Below, piece after piece: positions 27,354-35,416 of a stretch of DNA of 35,416 nt. Location: NCBI GenBank assembly GCA_002919195.1, contig PKEU01000111.1, positions 1 through 35,416 on the forward strand, in the 5' to 3' direction. Each line of letters opens with the position of its first letter. Within the stretch, counting starts at the first letter, position 1. The notes beneath the pieces were generated by a model. It saw only the letters and a program-made list of their open reading frames with translations, did no database searches and had not been told where the DNA came from. This DNA is from a bacterium. GTDB lineage: Bacteria > Bacillota > Limnochordia > DTU080 > RSA5. A program made the position numbers and the translations under genes.

Positions 27354-28654
27354 CGGTTGTCGACCTCCTCACTGATGATGGCGCTGATCTCCCGCTGCAG
27401 GCTCTCCATGGCCGACGCGGCAGGCATGGCGTTGAAGTAGATCGTCTGGTTGAGGGCGTTGACGAGCACGCTCGTCACCCGCGCCTGGTTGGCAAAGAAG
27501 GGCGCGGGACGGGCGTAGGCCGTCTGCTCGATAAAGACGTTCATGTTGATGCCTTCGCGGGCGCCCCGGGTGAGCGTGGCGTAGTCAGCGCCAAGGCTCA
27601 AGCGAGCGGGCTGCAGGTTGGCTTGATGCATCAAGATCTCCTGCGCCTCAAGGCCGGTGATAAAGAGGAGAAACCGCACAGCCTCTTCGGGGTGCTCGGT
27701 GCCCGCATAGACCATGATGCCGTCGTTGGTATGAACAGCGGCCGGAATCCCGCTCCTGCCCCGCGGGCGGACGCTTGCGTTCCACCGGAAACCCGCTTGC
27801 TGCAGCGTGTTGCTCACATCCCACGAGCCGGTCTGCCACATGGCGACCGTGTCGCCCCTCCAAAAGCCGGTCCACGGGTCCATGCCCAGGTTGGGCCATG
27901 CGGGCGCGACCTCGTAGGTGTGGATCAGGTCCTGCAGAAACTGGACGGCTTCCACGACTTCCGGCGTGTCGAAGTAGACCCGCTCGCCCACAAAGGTGCC
28001 CGGTTCGATCACTTCGCCGCCGTTTTCCCAGATCCAGAGGATGACCCGGTCCCAGGCGACCTGGACGTCGGTGCCGTAGGTGGTGACGACGCCCGCGCCG
28101 TCGCGGCGGGTCAGTTTCCTCGCAGCTTCGAGGAGGTCGTCCCAGGTCCAGGTCTCATCGGGGTAGAGGAGGCCTGCCTGGTCAAACATGTCCTCGTTGT
28201 AAAAGAGCGCCGAGATTCCCGTGTAGTAGGGAAGGGCGTACTGCTTGCCGTCGATGTTGAAGAGCTGCACGTGGCTCGGGACAAAATCATCGAGGTACCC
28301 TTCGGGCAGGTAGTCGTTGAGGGCCAGGGCTTGTCCCTGATCCAGCCAGGCCCGGAACCAGTGGTCAAAGCCGGCGATGACGTCGGGCGCGGTGCCCGCC
28401 AGCATCTGGACGCTGGCCCGCTCCTGCCAGGCCGCGGTGGCCGGCTCGTAGACCACCCGGATGTCGGGGTTCATTTCATTAAAGATGTCGACCAACAGCT
28501 TGTTGATGTCGTCGCCAAAGGGCGTGATGCGGGGGTTGGTCATATAACGGATTTCTACGGGCGCTGCCAAAGCCGCCGCCGGCAGGAGCAGCGCCACGAC
28601 AACAACGAGCGCAAACCAAGCGTGAAGCCTCGCTCGCATGACAAATCCCTCCAT
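27350..28654 (-). CDS. Extracellular solute-binding protein (family 1, carbohydrate)
   Basis: Signal peptide, then IRYMTNPRITPFGDDINKLLVDIFNEMNPDIRVVYEPAT..WQERASVQMLAGTAPDVIAGFD; typical SBP_bac_1 layout. Confidence 0.92.
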   Translation of the reverse strand: MEGFVMRARLHAWFALVVVVALLLPAAALAAPVEIRYMTNPRITPFGDDINKLLVDIFNEMNPDIRVVYEPATAAWQERASVQMLAGTAPDVIAGFDHWFRAWLDQGQALALNDYLPEGYLDDFVPSHVQLFNIDGKQYALPYYTGISALFYNEDMFDQAGLLYPDETWTWDDLLEAARKLTRRDGAGVVTTYGTDVQVAWDRVILWIWENGGEVIEPGTFVGERVYFDTPEVVEAVQFLQDLIHTYEVAPAWPNLGMDPWTGFWRGDTVAMWQTGSWDVSNTLQQAGFRWNASVRPRGRSGIPAAVHTNDGIMVYAGTEHPEEAVRFLLFITGLEAQEILMHQANLQPARLSLGADYATLTRGAREGINMNVFIEQTAYARPAPFFANQARVTSVLVNALNQTIYFNAMPAASAMESLQREISAIISEEVDNR

Positions 28655-28720
28655 TTTTTTGTGAACTACCGGATGACGCCGGACTTATGCATTTAGCTGA
28701 TGAGCCGCGTCCTCACTCCT

Positions 28721-29764
28721 TCATCGGATTGCGCCCCGCAAGGTTCCCGGCGGGGCCGTCGTCTGGCGCACCATGAGCTCAGGGTAGACCACCACTTTCA
28801 GCGGGACGCGCTGTCCCGTCTGGATGGCGTCATAGAGCAGCCGCGCCGCTTGGGTCCCCATCTCGCGGCAGTGGACTTTCACGGTCGTGAGGTGGGGGTG
28901 GGAGCTTTGCACGACGTCGTCAAAGCCGGCGACCGAAAGATCGCCGGGCACCGAAAGGCCCAGCTCCCTCGCGGCGTGGATGACCCCCAGCGCCACGGTG
29001 TCGTTGGAGCAGAGGATCGCCGTCGCCTTGAGGCCCCGGGCGCTCCAAAGCTCCCGAAATCCCGACACGCCGGTTTCAAAGCCGAAATCGCTCTGGGACT
29101 CTGCGACGATCCAAGGCTCGATCTCACTGTCGCAGGCCGCGGGGGCCGCGCCGTCGTTCGCCTCGGCCATGGCGAGCTTAAATCCTTCGACCCGCTGCCG
29201 AAGCGAAAGGTGGCTGAGGGGGCCCGCGATATAACCGATCTGAGTGTGGCCCAGGGAAAGGAGGTGCTGGGTCAAAGCCCGGCTGCCCTCGGCGTTGGCC
29301 GTGACGACTGCGGGCGTGGGCTCTTCGGGGAACTCGTTGTCGACGAGGACCACCGGGATGCCCGCTTCTTTGAGCGGCCGCACGTCCTCGGGCTTGACGT
29401 CGGCGCCGACGACGATGTAGCCGTCCGGGGCGCCGTGAGTCAACACGTCCCCCAGGTCGCCCGGGCGCTCAAAGGTGGAGAAAAACACCCGATAACCCCA
29501 CGAGCGGAACGAAAGCTCGACCCCCTCCATCACGGCGCCGTAAAAGCCGTCGCCGATGAGATACCGGAGCCGCCGGCTGTACAGGATCCCGACGGCCCGC
29601 GGGGAAGGAGCGTCGCTCGCCACTTCGTAACCCATCTCTTGCGCAATCTGGACAATGCGATTGCGCGTTTTTTTCGCAATGCGACCCTTGCCGCTGAGGG
29701 CCCGGGAAACCGTTGATGGAGCCACTTTCGCCCTCTTGGCAATGTCGACGATGGTGACGCTCAT
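28721..29764 (-). CDS. LacI family transcriptional regulator
   Basis: MSVTIVDIAKRAKVAPSTVSRALSGKGRIAKKTRNRIVQIAQEMGY, then a periplasmic-binding-like effector domain. Confidence 0.96.
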   Translation of the reverse strand: MSVTIVDIAKRAKVAPSTVSRALSGKGRIAKKTRNRIVQIAQEMGYEVASDAPSPRAVGILYSRRLRYLIGDGFYGAVMEGVELSFRSWGYRVFFSTFERPGDLGDVLTHGAPDGYIVVGADVKPEDVRPLKEAGIPVVLVDNEFPEEPTPAVVTANAEGSRALTQHLLSLGHTQIGYIAGPLSHLSLRQRVEGFKLAMAEANDGAAPAACDSEIEPWIVAESQSDFGFETGVSGFRELWSARGLKATAILCSNDTVALGVIHAARELGLSVPGDLSVAGFDDVVQSSHPHLTTVKVHCREMGTQAARLLYDAIQTGQRVPLKVVVYPELMVRQTTAPPGTLRGAIR

Positions 29765-29796
29765 CCCGAAATTTAACCTGCTTTCTCACCTTGGGA

Positions 29797-29825
29797 GTGC
29801 GCAATATTTCCTTCAATGTGCGCAA
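29797..29825. promoter_or_regulatory. Putative LacI autoregulatory operator pair
   Basis: GTGCGCAA at 29797-29804 and 29818-29825, 21 bp apart, just upstream of the lacI-family start; each is one base from the palindrome TTGCGCAA common for this family. Confidence 0.45.
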
Positions 29826-29895
29826 ACGCTAATCCTGCCTGAAGTTGCCTTTCTTGTTGTTTGTCGCCTTGTGCAGTCGCATTGAAAATTGAAAG

Positions 29896-30138
29896 CTAGC
29901 CAATCGTGTCGTGGGATTTTGCGGACGGCCAATTGAGGGGGATCTGGGTCATCGCCTGGTGGCGCTGGACGATTTCGCAAGGGAAGTTAACGCAGCGGCC
30001 GCATTCGTTGAGCGATGCGTCGAGCTCCACCGACCGGGCGATCACGCGGGGATGGCGAAAGGACGAGAAAAACTCGACCGCTTGGATGAGCTCTTCGCGC
30101 AGGCTAGAGATGCGGTTCCAGGTGTGACATTCAATCAT
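29896..30138 (-). CDS. Spo0E-like aspartyl-phosphate phosphatase, small protein
   Basis: ISSLREELIQAVEFFSSFRHPRVIARSVELDASLNEC resembles the Spo0E family pattern (LRxEL...P.V...SxELDxxIN). Confidence 0.65.
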   Translation of the reverse strand: MIECHTWNRISSLREELIQAVEFFSSFRHPRVIARSVELDASLNECGRCVNFPCEIVQRHQAMTQIPLNWPSAKSHDTIG

Positions 30139-30619
30139 AACGGGCTCCCCATTGTGATACTAACCATTTGGAATTTCTACCCAGGAAGTCAAAGACCTTT
30201 CGAAAAGTCAGCGGCGCAGTCAATTTGTGGCAAATGTCCTTTCGGTTTTGGGACTTTGCGGCAACATCCACCCATCCATGCGCCTGGGCTAGCGGCCCGC
30301 GATCCACTGGTAAAGCCACATGACTCCTAGCACGAGGAGCCAGACGATCGTACCGGGTCATATCGGCAGGCTCCCACGGGGCCTTCGTTCCCGGTCGTCG
30401 CACTGGGGGCCGGTTCAACGGAAGGAAGCCGGCGGACGACGCTCCTGGGCCACGGGCTGCCACCTCCTTAAGGTGCATTATATCATGATTAATAGATACG
30501 TAACACTATAAACAATGAATATAGGAGGGTAAGCATACAGGCATATCACGGCGCAAGGCGCGGCTTGCGTGAGGGACGCCTGGACGGAAACCCGCTCCAA
30601 AGCGTTGGTCGCGAGGCGC

Positions 30620-31468
30620 CTACGCCTTGAGCGCACCGGATGTGAGGTCGGAGATAAACGAGCGCATCGAAATGGAGATAAAGGCGATCAGGGGGATGGA
30701 GGCGATGACGTAGCCCGCAAAGAGCGGCCCCCACGCGGCCATGCCGGCAAAGCGCTCGGAAAAGCCCACAAGCCCCAGGGAGATCGTCCAAAGCCGCGAG
30801 TTGGAAAGCGTCACTAGAGGCCAGATGTAGTCGTTCCAGATCATCAGGACGTTCATGATGGCGACGGTGAGCAAGATCGACTTGGAAAGGGGCAAGACGA
30901 CCCGGGTCAGCACCTGGGTTTCGCTTGCGCCGTCGATGCGGGCGGCGTCAACGAGCTCGGTGGGGATCGAGGCGAAAAACTGCCGCAAGATAAAGATGCT
31001 CACCACCTGCCCGCTGCTGACGTAGACGGCGACCAGGCTGACGAGGCTGTCCAAGAGGCCGAGGTCCCTGAGCAACAAAAAGGTCGGCACCAGCGTGATC
31101 ATGTCGGGGATCATGATCAGGGCCAGGAGCGCCATAAACAAGACCTCTTTGCCGAAAAACGAAAAGCGGGCGAAGGCGTAGGCCGAAAGGGCTGCAAACG
31201 CGACGATGATGACGACGGCCGCCGCGGCGACGACCAGGGTGTTGATGACGTAACCGCCGATGGCGTCCCACGCCTCGCCGTAATTTCCCCAGTGGAAGGG
31301 GTAGGTGATTGAAAAGTAGCTGTGGTAAAACTGGTGGATATCTTTCACCGACGTGATCAGCGTAAAAAACATCGGGTAGAGGCTTAAGACAACCAGGAGG
31401 ATTAAGAGGACGTGCAGGGCGATTTGGCCGGCGTCCCAGCGGTTTGCAAGGGTCAGGCTCCGCATCAT
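30620..31468 (-). CDS. Carbohydrate ABC transporter permease (MalG-like)
   Basis: EAA-loop-like AARIDGASETQVLTRVVLPLSKSILLT, multiple TMs; 4-bp overlap with the upstream permease. Confidence 0.94.
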   Translation of the reverse strand: MMRSLTLANRWDAGQIALHVLLILLVVLSLYPMFFTLITSVKDIHQFYHSYFSITYPFHWGNYGEAWDAIGGYVINTLVVAAAAVVIIVAFAALSAYAFARFSFFGKEVLFMALLALIMIPDMITLVPTFLLLRDLGLLDSLVSLVAVYVSSGQVVSIFILRQFFASIPTELVDAARIDGASETQVLTRVVLPLSKSILLTVAIMNVLMIWNDYIWPLVTLSNSRLWTISLGLVGFSERFAGMAAWGPLFAGYVIASIPLIAFISISMRSFISDLTSGALKA

Positions 31469-32367
31469 GGTTCCGCCTCGCTGTAGGATTTGATGGATCG
31501 CTGGCTGATCGTGGTGACGATGAGCAAGATGATGGTCATCACGACACCGATGGCCGAGGCGTAGCCAAACTTGTCGTAAAGGAAGGCGGATTCGTAAAGG
31601 TAGAGCCCCGGCACCATCGACGAAACTCCGGGCCCTCCGCCCGTCATCACCATCACCGGGACGTAACTCTCCATCGTGTTGATGACCGTCAAAATGAGGA
31701 TCAACTTGAGCTGCGAAGCGATCATCGGCAGCTCCACCCGGAAAAAGCGCCGCAGCGAGACCGCGCCGTCGACGGCGGCGGCGTCGAAGATCTCGCGGGG
31801 AATGCTCTGCAGTCCCCCCAGGTAGATCAAAAAGGCGAAGCCCGCGCTGCCGATGCCCGTCACCCAGGGAAAGCCGAGGCCGATCACGGCGTAAAGGGCG
31901 GTCTCAAAGTCGCCGAGCCACGCCCGCCGCCAGGCGCCGAGCCCCACCGCCTCCAGCAGTTGATTGAGAAGCCCGTCGTAGGGGTGGTAGATAAACTTCC
32001 AAAGGAGGAGGATCACCATGACGGGCACGACGATGGGCGCGGTGAGGAGCACCCGGTAAAGGTAAGCCGCTCCCTGGTGGCGGACGTGAAAGACCAGCTT
32101 GGCGGCGAGCAGCGGAAAGACGAGGTTGAGCGCCACGCGCCCGATAATAAACTTGACGATGTTGATGGCCGAGACGTGGATGATCTCGTCCCGGAACAGC
32201 TGCACGTAGTTGGCAAGGCCCACAAACCGGCCCACGGTGGCGCCGTCCCACTGAAAAAAGGAATGGTAGACCGCCGACGCGGCCGGGTAATATTTCAGGC
32301 CGATCAGCGCCGCAAACGTCGGCAAGATGAAAAGATAAGCCGCTCTGTTGATGCGCCCGGTTGCCAC
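31465..32367 (-). CDS. Carbohydrate ABC transporter permease (MalF/UgpA-like)
   Basis: YLFILPTFAALIGLKYYPAASAVYHSFFQWDG and EAA loop IFDAAAVDGAVSLRRFFRVELPMI. Confidence 0.94.
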   Translation of the reverse strand: MATGRINRAAYLFILPTFAALIGLKYYPAASAVYHSFFQWDGATVGRFVGLANYVQLFRDEIIHVSAINIVKFIIGRVALNLVFPLLAAKLVFHVRHQGAAYLYRVLLTAPIVVPVMVILLLWKFIYHPYDGLLNQLLEAVGLGAWRRAWLGDFETALYAVIGLGFPWVTGIGSAGFAFLIYLGGLQSIPREIFDAAAVDGAVSLRRFFRVELPMIASQLKLILILTVINTMESYVPVMVMTGGGPGVSSMVPGLYLYESAFLYDKFGYASAIGVVMTIILLIVTTISQRSIKSYSEAEP

Positions 32368-32490
32368 ATTGGATCGTCCTTTTTCCCGTACGCTCTTTGG
32401 ACCATCGAGGGGGCGGGGAAGGAGCCCGCTCCGGTGTCGTCGACCAAGATCGCCGCCTCACCGGCGCGCTGGCCTGCCCCGTCCCCGAAA

Positions 32491-32531
32491 CGGGAGCGCG
32501 GCCGCGCTTTAGGCGGCGGCCGGCGCTCCCG
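32491..32531 (-). other. Large stable hairpin between the SBP gene and the permease genes
   Basis: CGGGAGCGCGGCCGC (32491-32505) pairs with GCGGCCGGCGCTCCCG (32516-32531): 15 bp with a single bulge. Confidence 0.75.
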
Positions 32532-32609
32532 CTGGATGGCCTCCGCGGGTCCTTGTCGTGTCGTCGGGTTCGACGGGTCGTTCGTTTTGTCGTGCGCGCT
32601 CAACGCGCC

Positions 32610-34091
32610 TTAAGCGCCCAGCTCAGCGAGCAAGTCGGTCCATCCGTTCCGCTCGATCAGTTCGTCTGCGGCTTGCTCCATGTACCGCTGGATCTCGTCG
32701 GTCGCCTGCTCCAGGTTTTTCCGCCCGGTGAGGTACTCTTGGAGCACCCGGTAAAACTGGTCAGCGTACTCCACCGTCAGGCCCCGGTAAAAGGACTCGA
32801 TGCGGAAGACCCCGTTTTCCACCGAGCGGATGAAGGGCTCGAGTTTGGGATCGATGCCCTCCAGGTCGATGAGGCCGGGCGAGTACCATCCCAGGTCGTT
32901 GGCCAAGGGGATATAGTTTTGCGGCGCCGTGATAAACATCAGCCAGTCGATCACCTGGTCGACGATGCCCTTTTCGATCGTCGTCGCCGCCACCGTCCAG
33001 CTGCCGGCGCCGGTGTAGCCGCCCACGGCCGGAGCTGAGACGCCCGTCGCGTAAGGCGAGCTCTCTTGCGTGATGCGGGGGAAGTCAAAGACGCCAAACT
33101 CAAACTGCCGCAAGTTGTCGGTCTCCAGCACCTTGATCTTGGCGGACGTGTCGTAAAGCATCGCCGCCCGGCCGGTGACAAAGAGGCGGTACGCCGCGTC
33201 CGGATCGAGGCTGAGATACCCCGGTCCCCAGTATTGCGACCATTCCTTTAAGAGCCGGAGCTGCTCTTGCCATTGGGGATCCTTGGCCGAGTAGACGCCC
33301 TTTTTGATGGCCCTGACCAGCTCCTTTTGACTGATCCCCTCGCCCTCGATCATCGTCCGGACCACGGGTTCCCCGGTCCCTTTGATCTCGGGCAGCTTGG
33401 AGTCGAGGATCATGTCCTGGATCACCCGTAGCGACCAGTTGGTGGTGGCTTTGGCGCCCGCCATGGGAAACGCGAAGGGGATGTAACCGGCCGCTTGGAT
33501 TTTCCTTTGGATCTCCATAAACTCCGCCCAGGTCTCCGGCGGCTCTACGCCCACGCGCGCAAAGATGTCTTTGTTGTAGTAGATCCCTGTGCCGACGACG
33601 CCGGTGGGCAGCACGTACATGTTGCCGTCGGGCGCGACGCCGGTCGCCAGCGCGCCGGGCTGGAAGATGTCGGCCCAACGTTTATTCCCCTCGACGTAGG
33701 GGTTGGGTTTTTCCAAGTAAGGTTTGAGGTTGACGTACCAGCCCTTGAGGTAGTGGCGGTTTACCTCGGAAAAGAGCTGGGTGCCAAGGTCAGGGCCCCG
33801 GCCAGCTTGGTACTGGGTGAAGATCCAGGTGTCGAACCGGTCCTGAGGCGTGATCTCAGGGAGAAACTCGATCGTTACATGAGGGTGGAGCTTTTTGTAC
33901 TCCTGGGCCAAGACGTTGAGGTAGCTGGGCGGATCCCAGCGGTCGGATTGGGTCCTCTCCCGCGGCGTGTAGTCTCCGGCGTACATCCGGATGACGATCT
34001 CTTGATCTTGGGCGAGGGCAAGCGCGCCGCCCGCCAACCAAACGGAAACCAATAAGATGAACCAAAGGCTTAGGGCCGTGCGTCGCGTCAA
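32610..34091 (-). CDS. Extracellular solute-binding protein (carbohydrate ABC)
   Basis: Signal peptide (LVSVWLAGGALALAQ); EYKKLHPHVTIEFLPEITPQDRFDTWIFTQYQAGRGPDLGTQLF; upstream of two MalFG-type permeases. Confidence 0.93.
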   Translation of the reverse strand: MTRRTALSLWFILLVSVWLAGGALALAQDQEIVIRMYAGDYTPRERTQSDRWDPPSYLNVLAQEYKKLHPHVTIEFLPEITPQDRFDTWIFTQYQAGRGPDLGTQLFSEVNRHYLKGWYVNLKPYLEKPNPYVEGNKRWADIFQPGALATGVAPDGNMYVLPTGVVGTGIYYNKDIFARVGVEPPETWAEFMEIQRKIQAAGYIPFAFPMAGAKATTNWSLRVIQDMILDSKLPEIKGTGEPVVRTMIEGEGISQKELVRAIKKGVYSAKDPQWQEQLRLLKEWSQYWGPGYLSLDPDAAYRLFVTGRAAMLYDTSAKIKVLETDNLRQFEFGVFDFPRITQESSPYATGVSAPAVGGYTGAGSWTVAATTIEKGIVDQVIDWLMFITAPQNYIPLANDLGWYSPGLIDLEGIDPKLEPFIRSVENGVFRIESFYRGLTVEYADQFYRVLQEYLTGRKNLEQATDEIQRYMEQAADELIERNGWTDLLAELGA

Positions 34092-34187
34092 GTACGATCA
34101 CCGACCTTTCCGTGCTTTACCTGTGCTTTTATCCCCGGGCTTCCCCGTGGCTTCCCTCGTGCTGTTCCCGCGCGTTGACCGTGGCGT

Positions 34188-35117
34188 TTACACCGGCGTC
34201 CTGCGAAACTCGGAAGGTGAGACGCCGTAATAGCGTTTAAACGCCCGCCGCAGCGCCCGGGCGTCGCTGTAGCCGACGCTCTTAGCCGCCTGGTCCACGG
34301 TGGCGCCGTCGATCAGCATGAGGCGCGCCGCCTTGGCGGCCCGCACCCGGCCGATAAACCCTTGTGTCGTGTCGCCAAAGGACCGCTTGATCAGCCGGTT
34401 GAGGTGGTCGGGCGTCCAGCCGTGGAGCTTGGCGAGGCGTTCGACGCTCAACGGGCGGTGGCAGTTTTCGACGATGTAGCGGGTCACCTCGCCCAGCTTG
34501 CCGTGGTAGGACGGTCCGCTCTGCGGCGGCAGCCCGCTTTCAGCAAAGGCCCGGCTGATGAGTCCCACCAGCGCCATGAGGTAGCCGGTCAAGACGACCT
34601 GGTAAGCCCGCCTTTTCATCTGGTACTCCCGGTCCATCTTTTTGACGAGGGCCTGCACCTCCGCGTTGGTCTCGGGAGAAAAGGCGATGTGAAGGTAGTC
34701 GAGGGCGTAGCGCCGGTGGCCTGCGATCTGGCCGATCAGCGGGGCGGCGTCGGCTTTGAGCGACAGGACGTCGAGCGCTGCTTCGGTCAAGACGATGTTC
34801 CAGATCTGCGCCGGCGCGTCCGACACCAGGTCGTACCCGTGGGGGATCGACGGGTTGACGATAAACAGGCTGCCCGCGTCGACCTGCTTTCGCGTCGGGC
34901 CGTAGAGGTGGACGAGGCTCCCGCTTTCGACGTAGACGATCTCGAAAAACTCGTGGATGTGGAGACCGGTGGGGCGCGTGACGTAGTGCGAGACCACCGC
35001 CACTTCTTCGCCGCTCGCGAAGTGTTGGGAGCGGGCGAGCATGGGAACGGCATCCACCGAGCCGATCGCGGCCCCCTTAGGGATCTTCCGGGCGGTCGTC
35101 GCTCTTTCGGCCATCAC
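34188..35117 (-). CDS. AraC family transcriptional regulator with N-terminal cupin-like sensor domain
   Basis: C-terminal double HTH (LAKLHGWTPDHLNRLIKRSFGDTTQGFIGRVRAAKAARLMLIDGATVDQAAKSVGYSDARALRRAFKRYYGVSPSEFR); N-terminal HIHEFFEIVYVESGSLVH. Confidence 0.95.
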   Translation of the reverse strand: MMAERATTARKIPKGAAIGSVDAVPMLARSQHFASGEEVAVVSHYVTRPTGLHIHEFFEIVYVESGSLVHLYGPTRKQVDAGSLFIVNPSIPHGYDLVSDAPAQIWNIVLTEAALDVLSLKADAAPLIGQIAGHRRYALDYLHIAFSPETNAEVQALVKKMDREYQMKRRAYQVVLTGYLMALVGLISRAFAESGLPPQSGPSYHGKLGEVTRYIVENCHRPLSVERLAKLHGWTPDHLNRLIKRSFGDTTQGFIGRVRAAKAARLMLIDGATVDQAAKSVGYSDARALRRAFKRYYGVSPSEFRRTPV

Positions 35118-35185
35118 CGGTCTCCTCCATCCAGCAATTCGCTTTCGCTAGCGCTTGCTCGACGAGCCACTTGGGTTGTAAGGGG

Positions 35186-35416
35186 TCACTTCTTCCCTTG
35201 GATCTCTTCGAGGCAGCGCCTGATGTAGCCCCGGGACTGGGCGGCGATTCCGAGTGATTCCTCGCCCGGGTACTCGGAGGCGCCGATCACCTCGAGGTCA
35301 AGGGCTCCCTGGTACCCGGAAGCGACGATCCGCTTCAAGAGCGCTGGGAGATCGAGCACCCCGAGGCCGGGCACCTGGTTGATGGGAGGCCCGATCTGCT
35401 TGTTTTCGCCGCCCAA
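35186..35416 (-). CDS. Sugar phosphate isomerase/epimerase family protein (AP_endonuc_2/xylose-isomerase-like TIM barrel), C-terminal part
   Basis: VPGLGVLDLPALLKRIVASGYQGALDLEVIGASEYPGEESLGIAAQSRGYIRRCL; the gene continues beyond the window. Confidence 0.8.
   Translation of the reverse strand: MGGENKQIGPPINQVPGLGVLDLPALLKRIVASGYQGALDLEVIGASEYPGEESLGIAAQSRGYIRRCLEEIQGKK

Noticed and set aside
23472-28696. Long plus-strand ORFs (479, 484 and 456 aa) opposite the secreted/SBP genes
   Set aside because: Antisense to genes with signal peptides and consistent operon overlaps; no recognisable domains.
30476-30540. AT-rich segment considered as a fourth 11-bp ATAT array
   Set aside because: ATATC at 30480 is not followed by ATAT at +11 or +22; phase absent, so not counted with the iteron arrays.
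31444-32613. 389-aa plus-strand ORF opposite the permease gene
   Set aside because: Highly charged H/D/R-rich antisense translation; the minus strand carries a typical MalF-like permease.
1-35416. Possible CRISPR array, tRNA/rRNA or transposase/integrase genes
   Set aside because: No repeat-spacer pattern, no cloverleaf or rRNA-like sequence recognised, and no DDE, tyrosine or serine recombinase motif seen in the translated ORFs.

Overview
High-GC bacterial window, probably a sporulating, flagellated Bacillota; lineage is inferred from gene content, and Limnochordia-like is a guess. It holds about 28 credible CDSs in four blocks. (1) 1-6953 (+): the 3' end of a PfkB sugar kinase, an M67/JAMM peptidase, and a Bacillus-like late-competence/flagellar island comFC-yvyF-flgM-flgN-flgK-flgL-DUF6470(yviE)-fliW, ending in a strong bidirectional terminator. 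(2) 7050-8675 (-): a GAF/HD-GYP protein. (3) 9003-23210 (+): an accessory catabolic/transport locus with an OYE-type flavin/Fe-S oxidoreductase, UPF0261 (Tm-1 N-domain-like), a PEP-hydrolase-like TIM barrel (Tm-1 C-domain-like), an NAD-dependent epimerase/uronate-dehydrogenase-like protein, a GntR/FCD regulator, a ribose-type ABC importer (SBP, ATPase, two permeases), a translationally coupled MFS transporter, and a methyl-accepting chemotaxis protein. (4) 23334-35416 (-): a carbohydrate-use region with two secreted uncharacterised/CAZyme-like proteins, two extracellular solute-binding proteins, a LacI regulator, a Spo0E-like small protein, a MalF/MalG-type permease pair, an AraC regulator and a partial sugar phosphate isomerase/epimerase. 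The most notable non-coding signal is an 11-bp-phased ATAT repeat array upstream of three genes of block 3 (OYE, SBP, MCP). It suggests a co-regulated uptake/catabolism/chemotaxis regulon built around a bacterial split Tm-1 gene pair. No rRNA, tRNA, CRISPR array or transposase was recognised. All calls are by eye; no searches were run.
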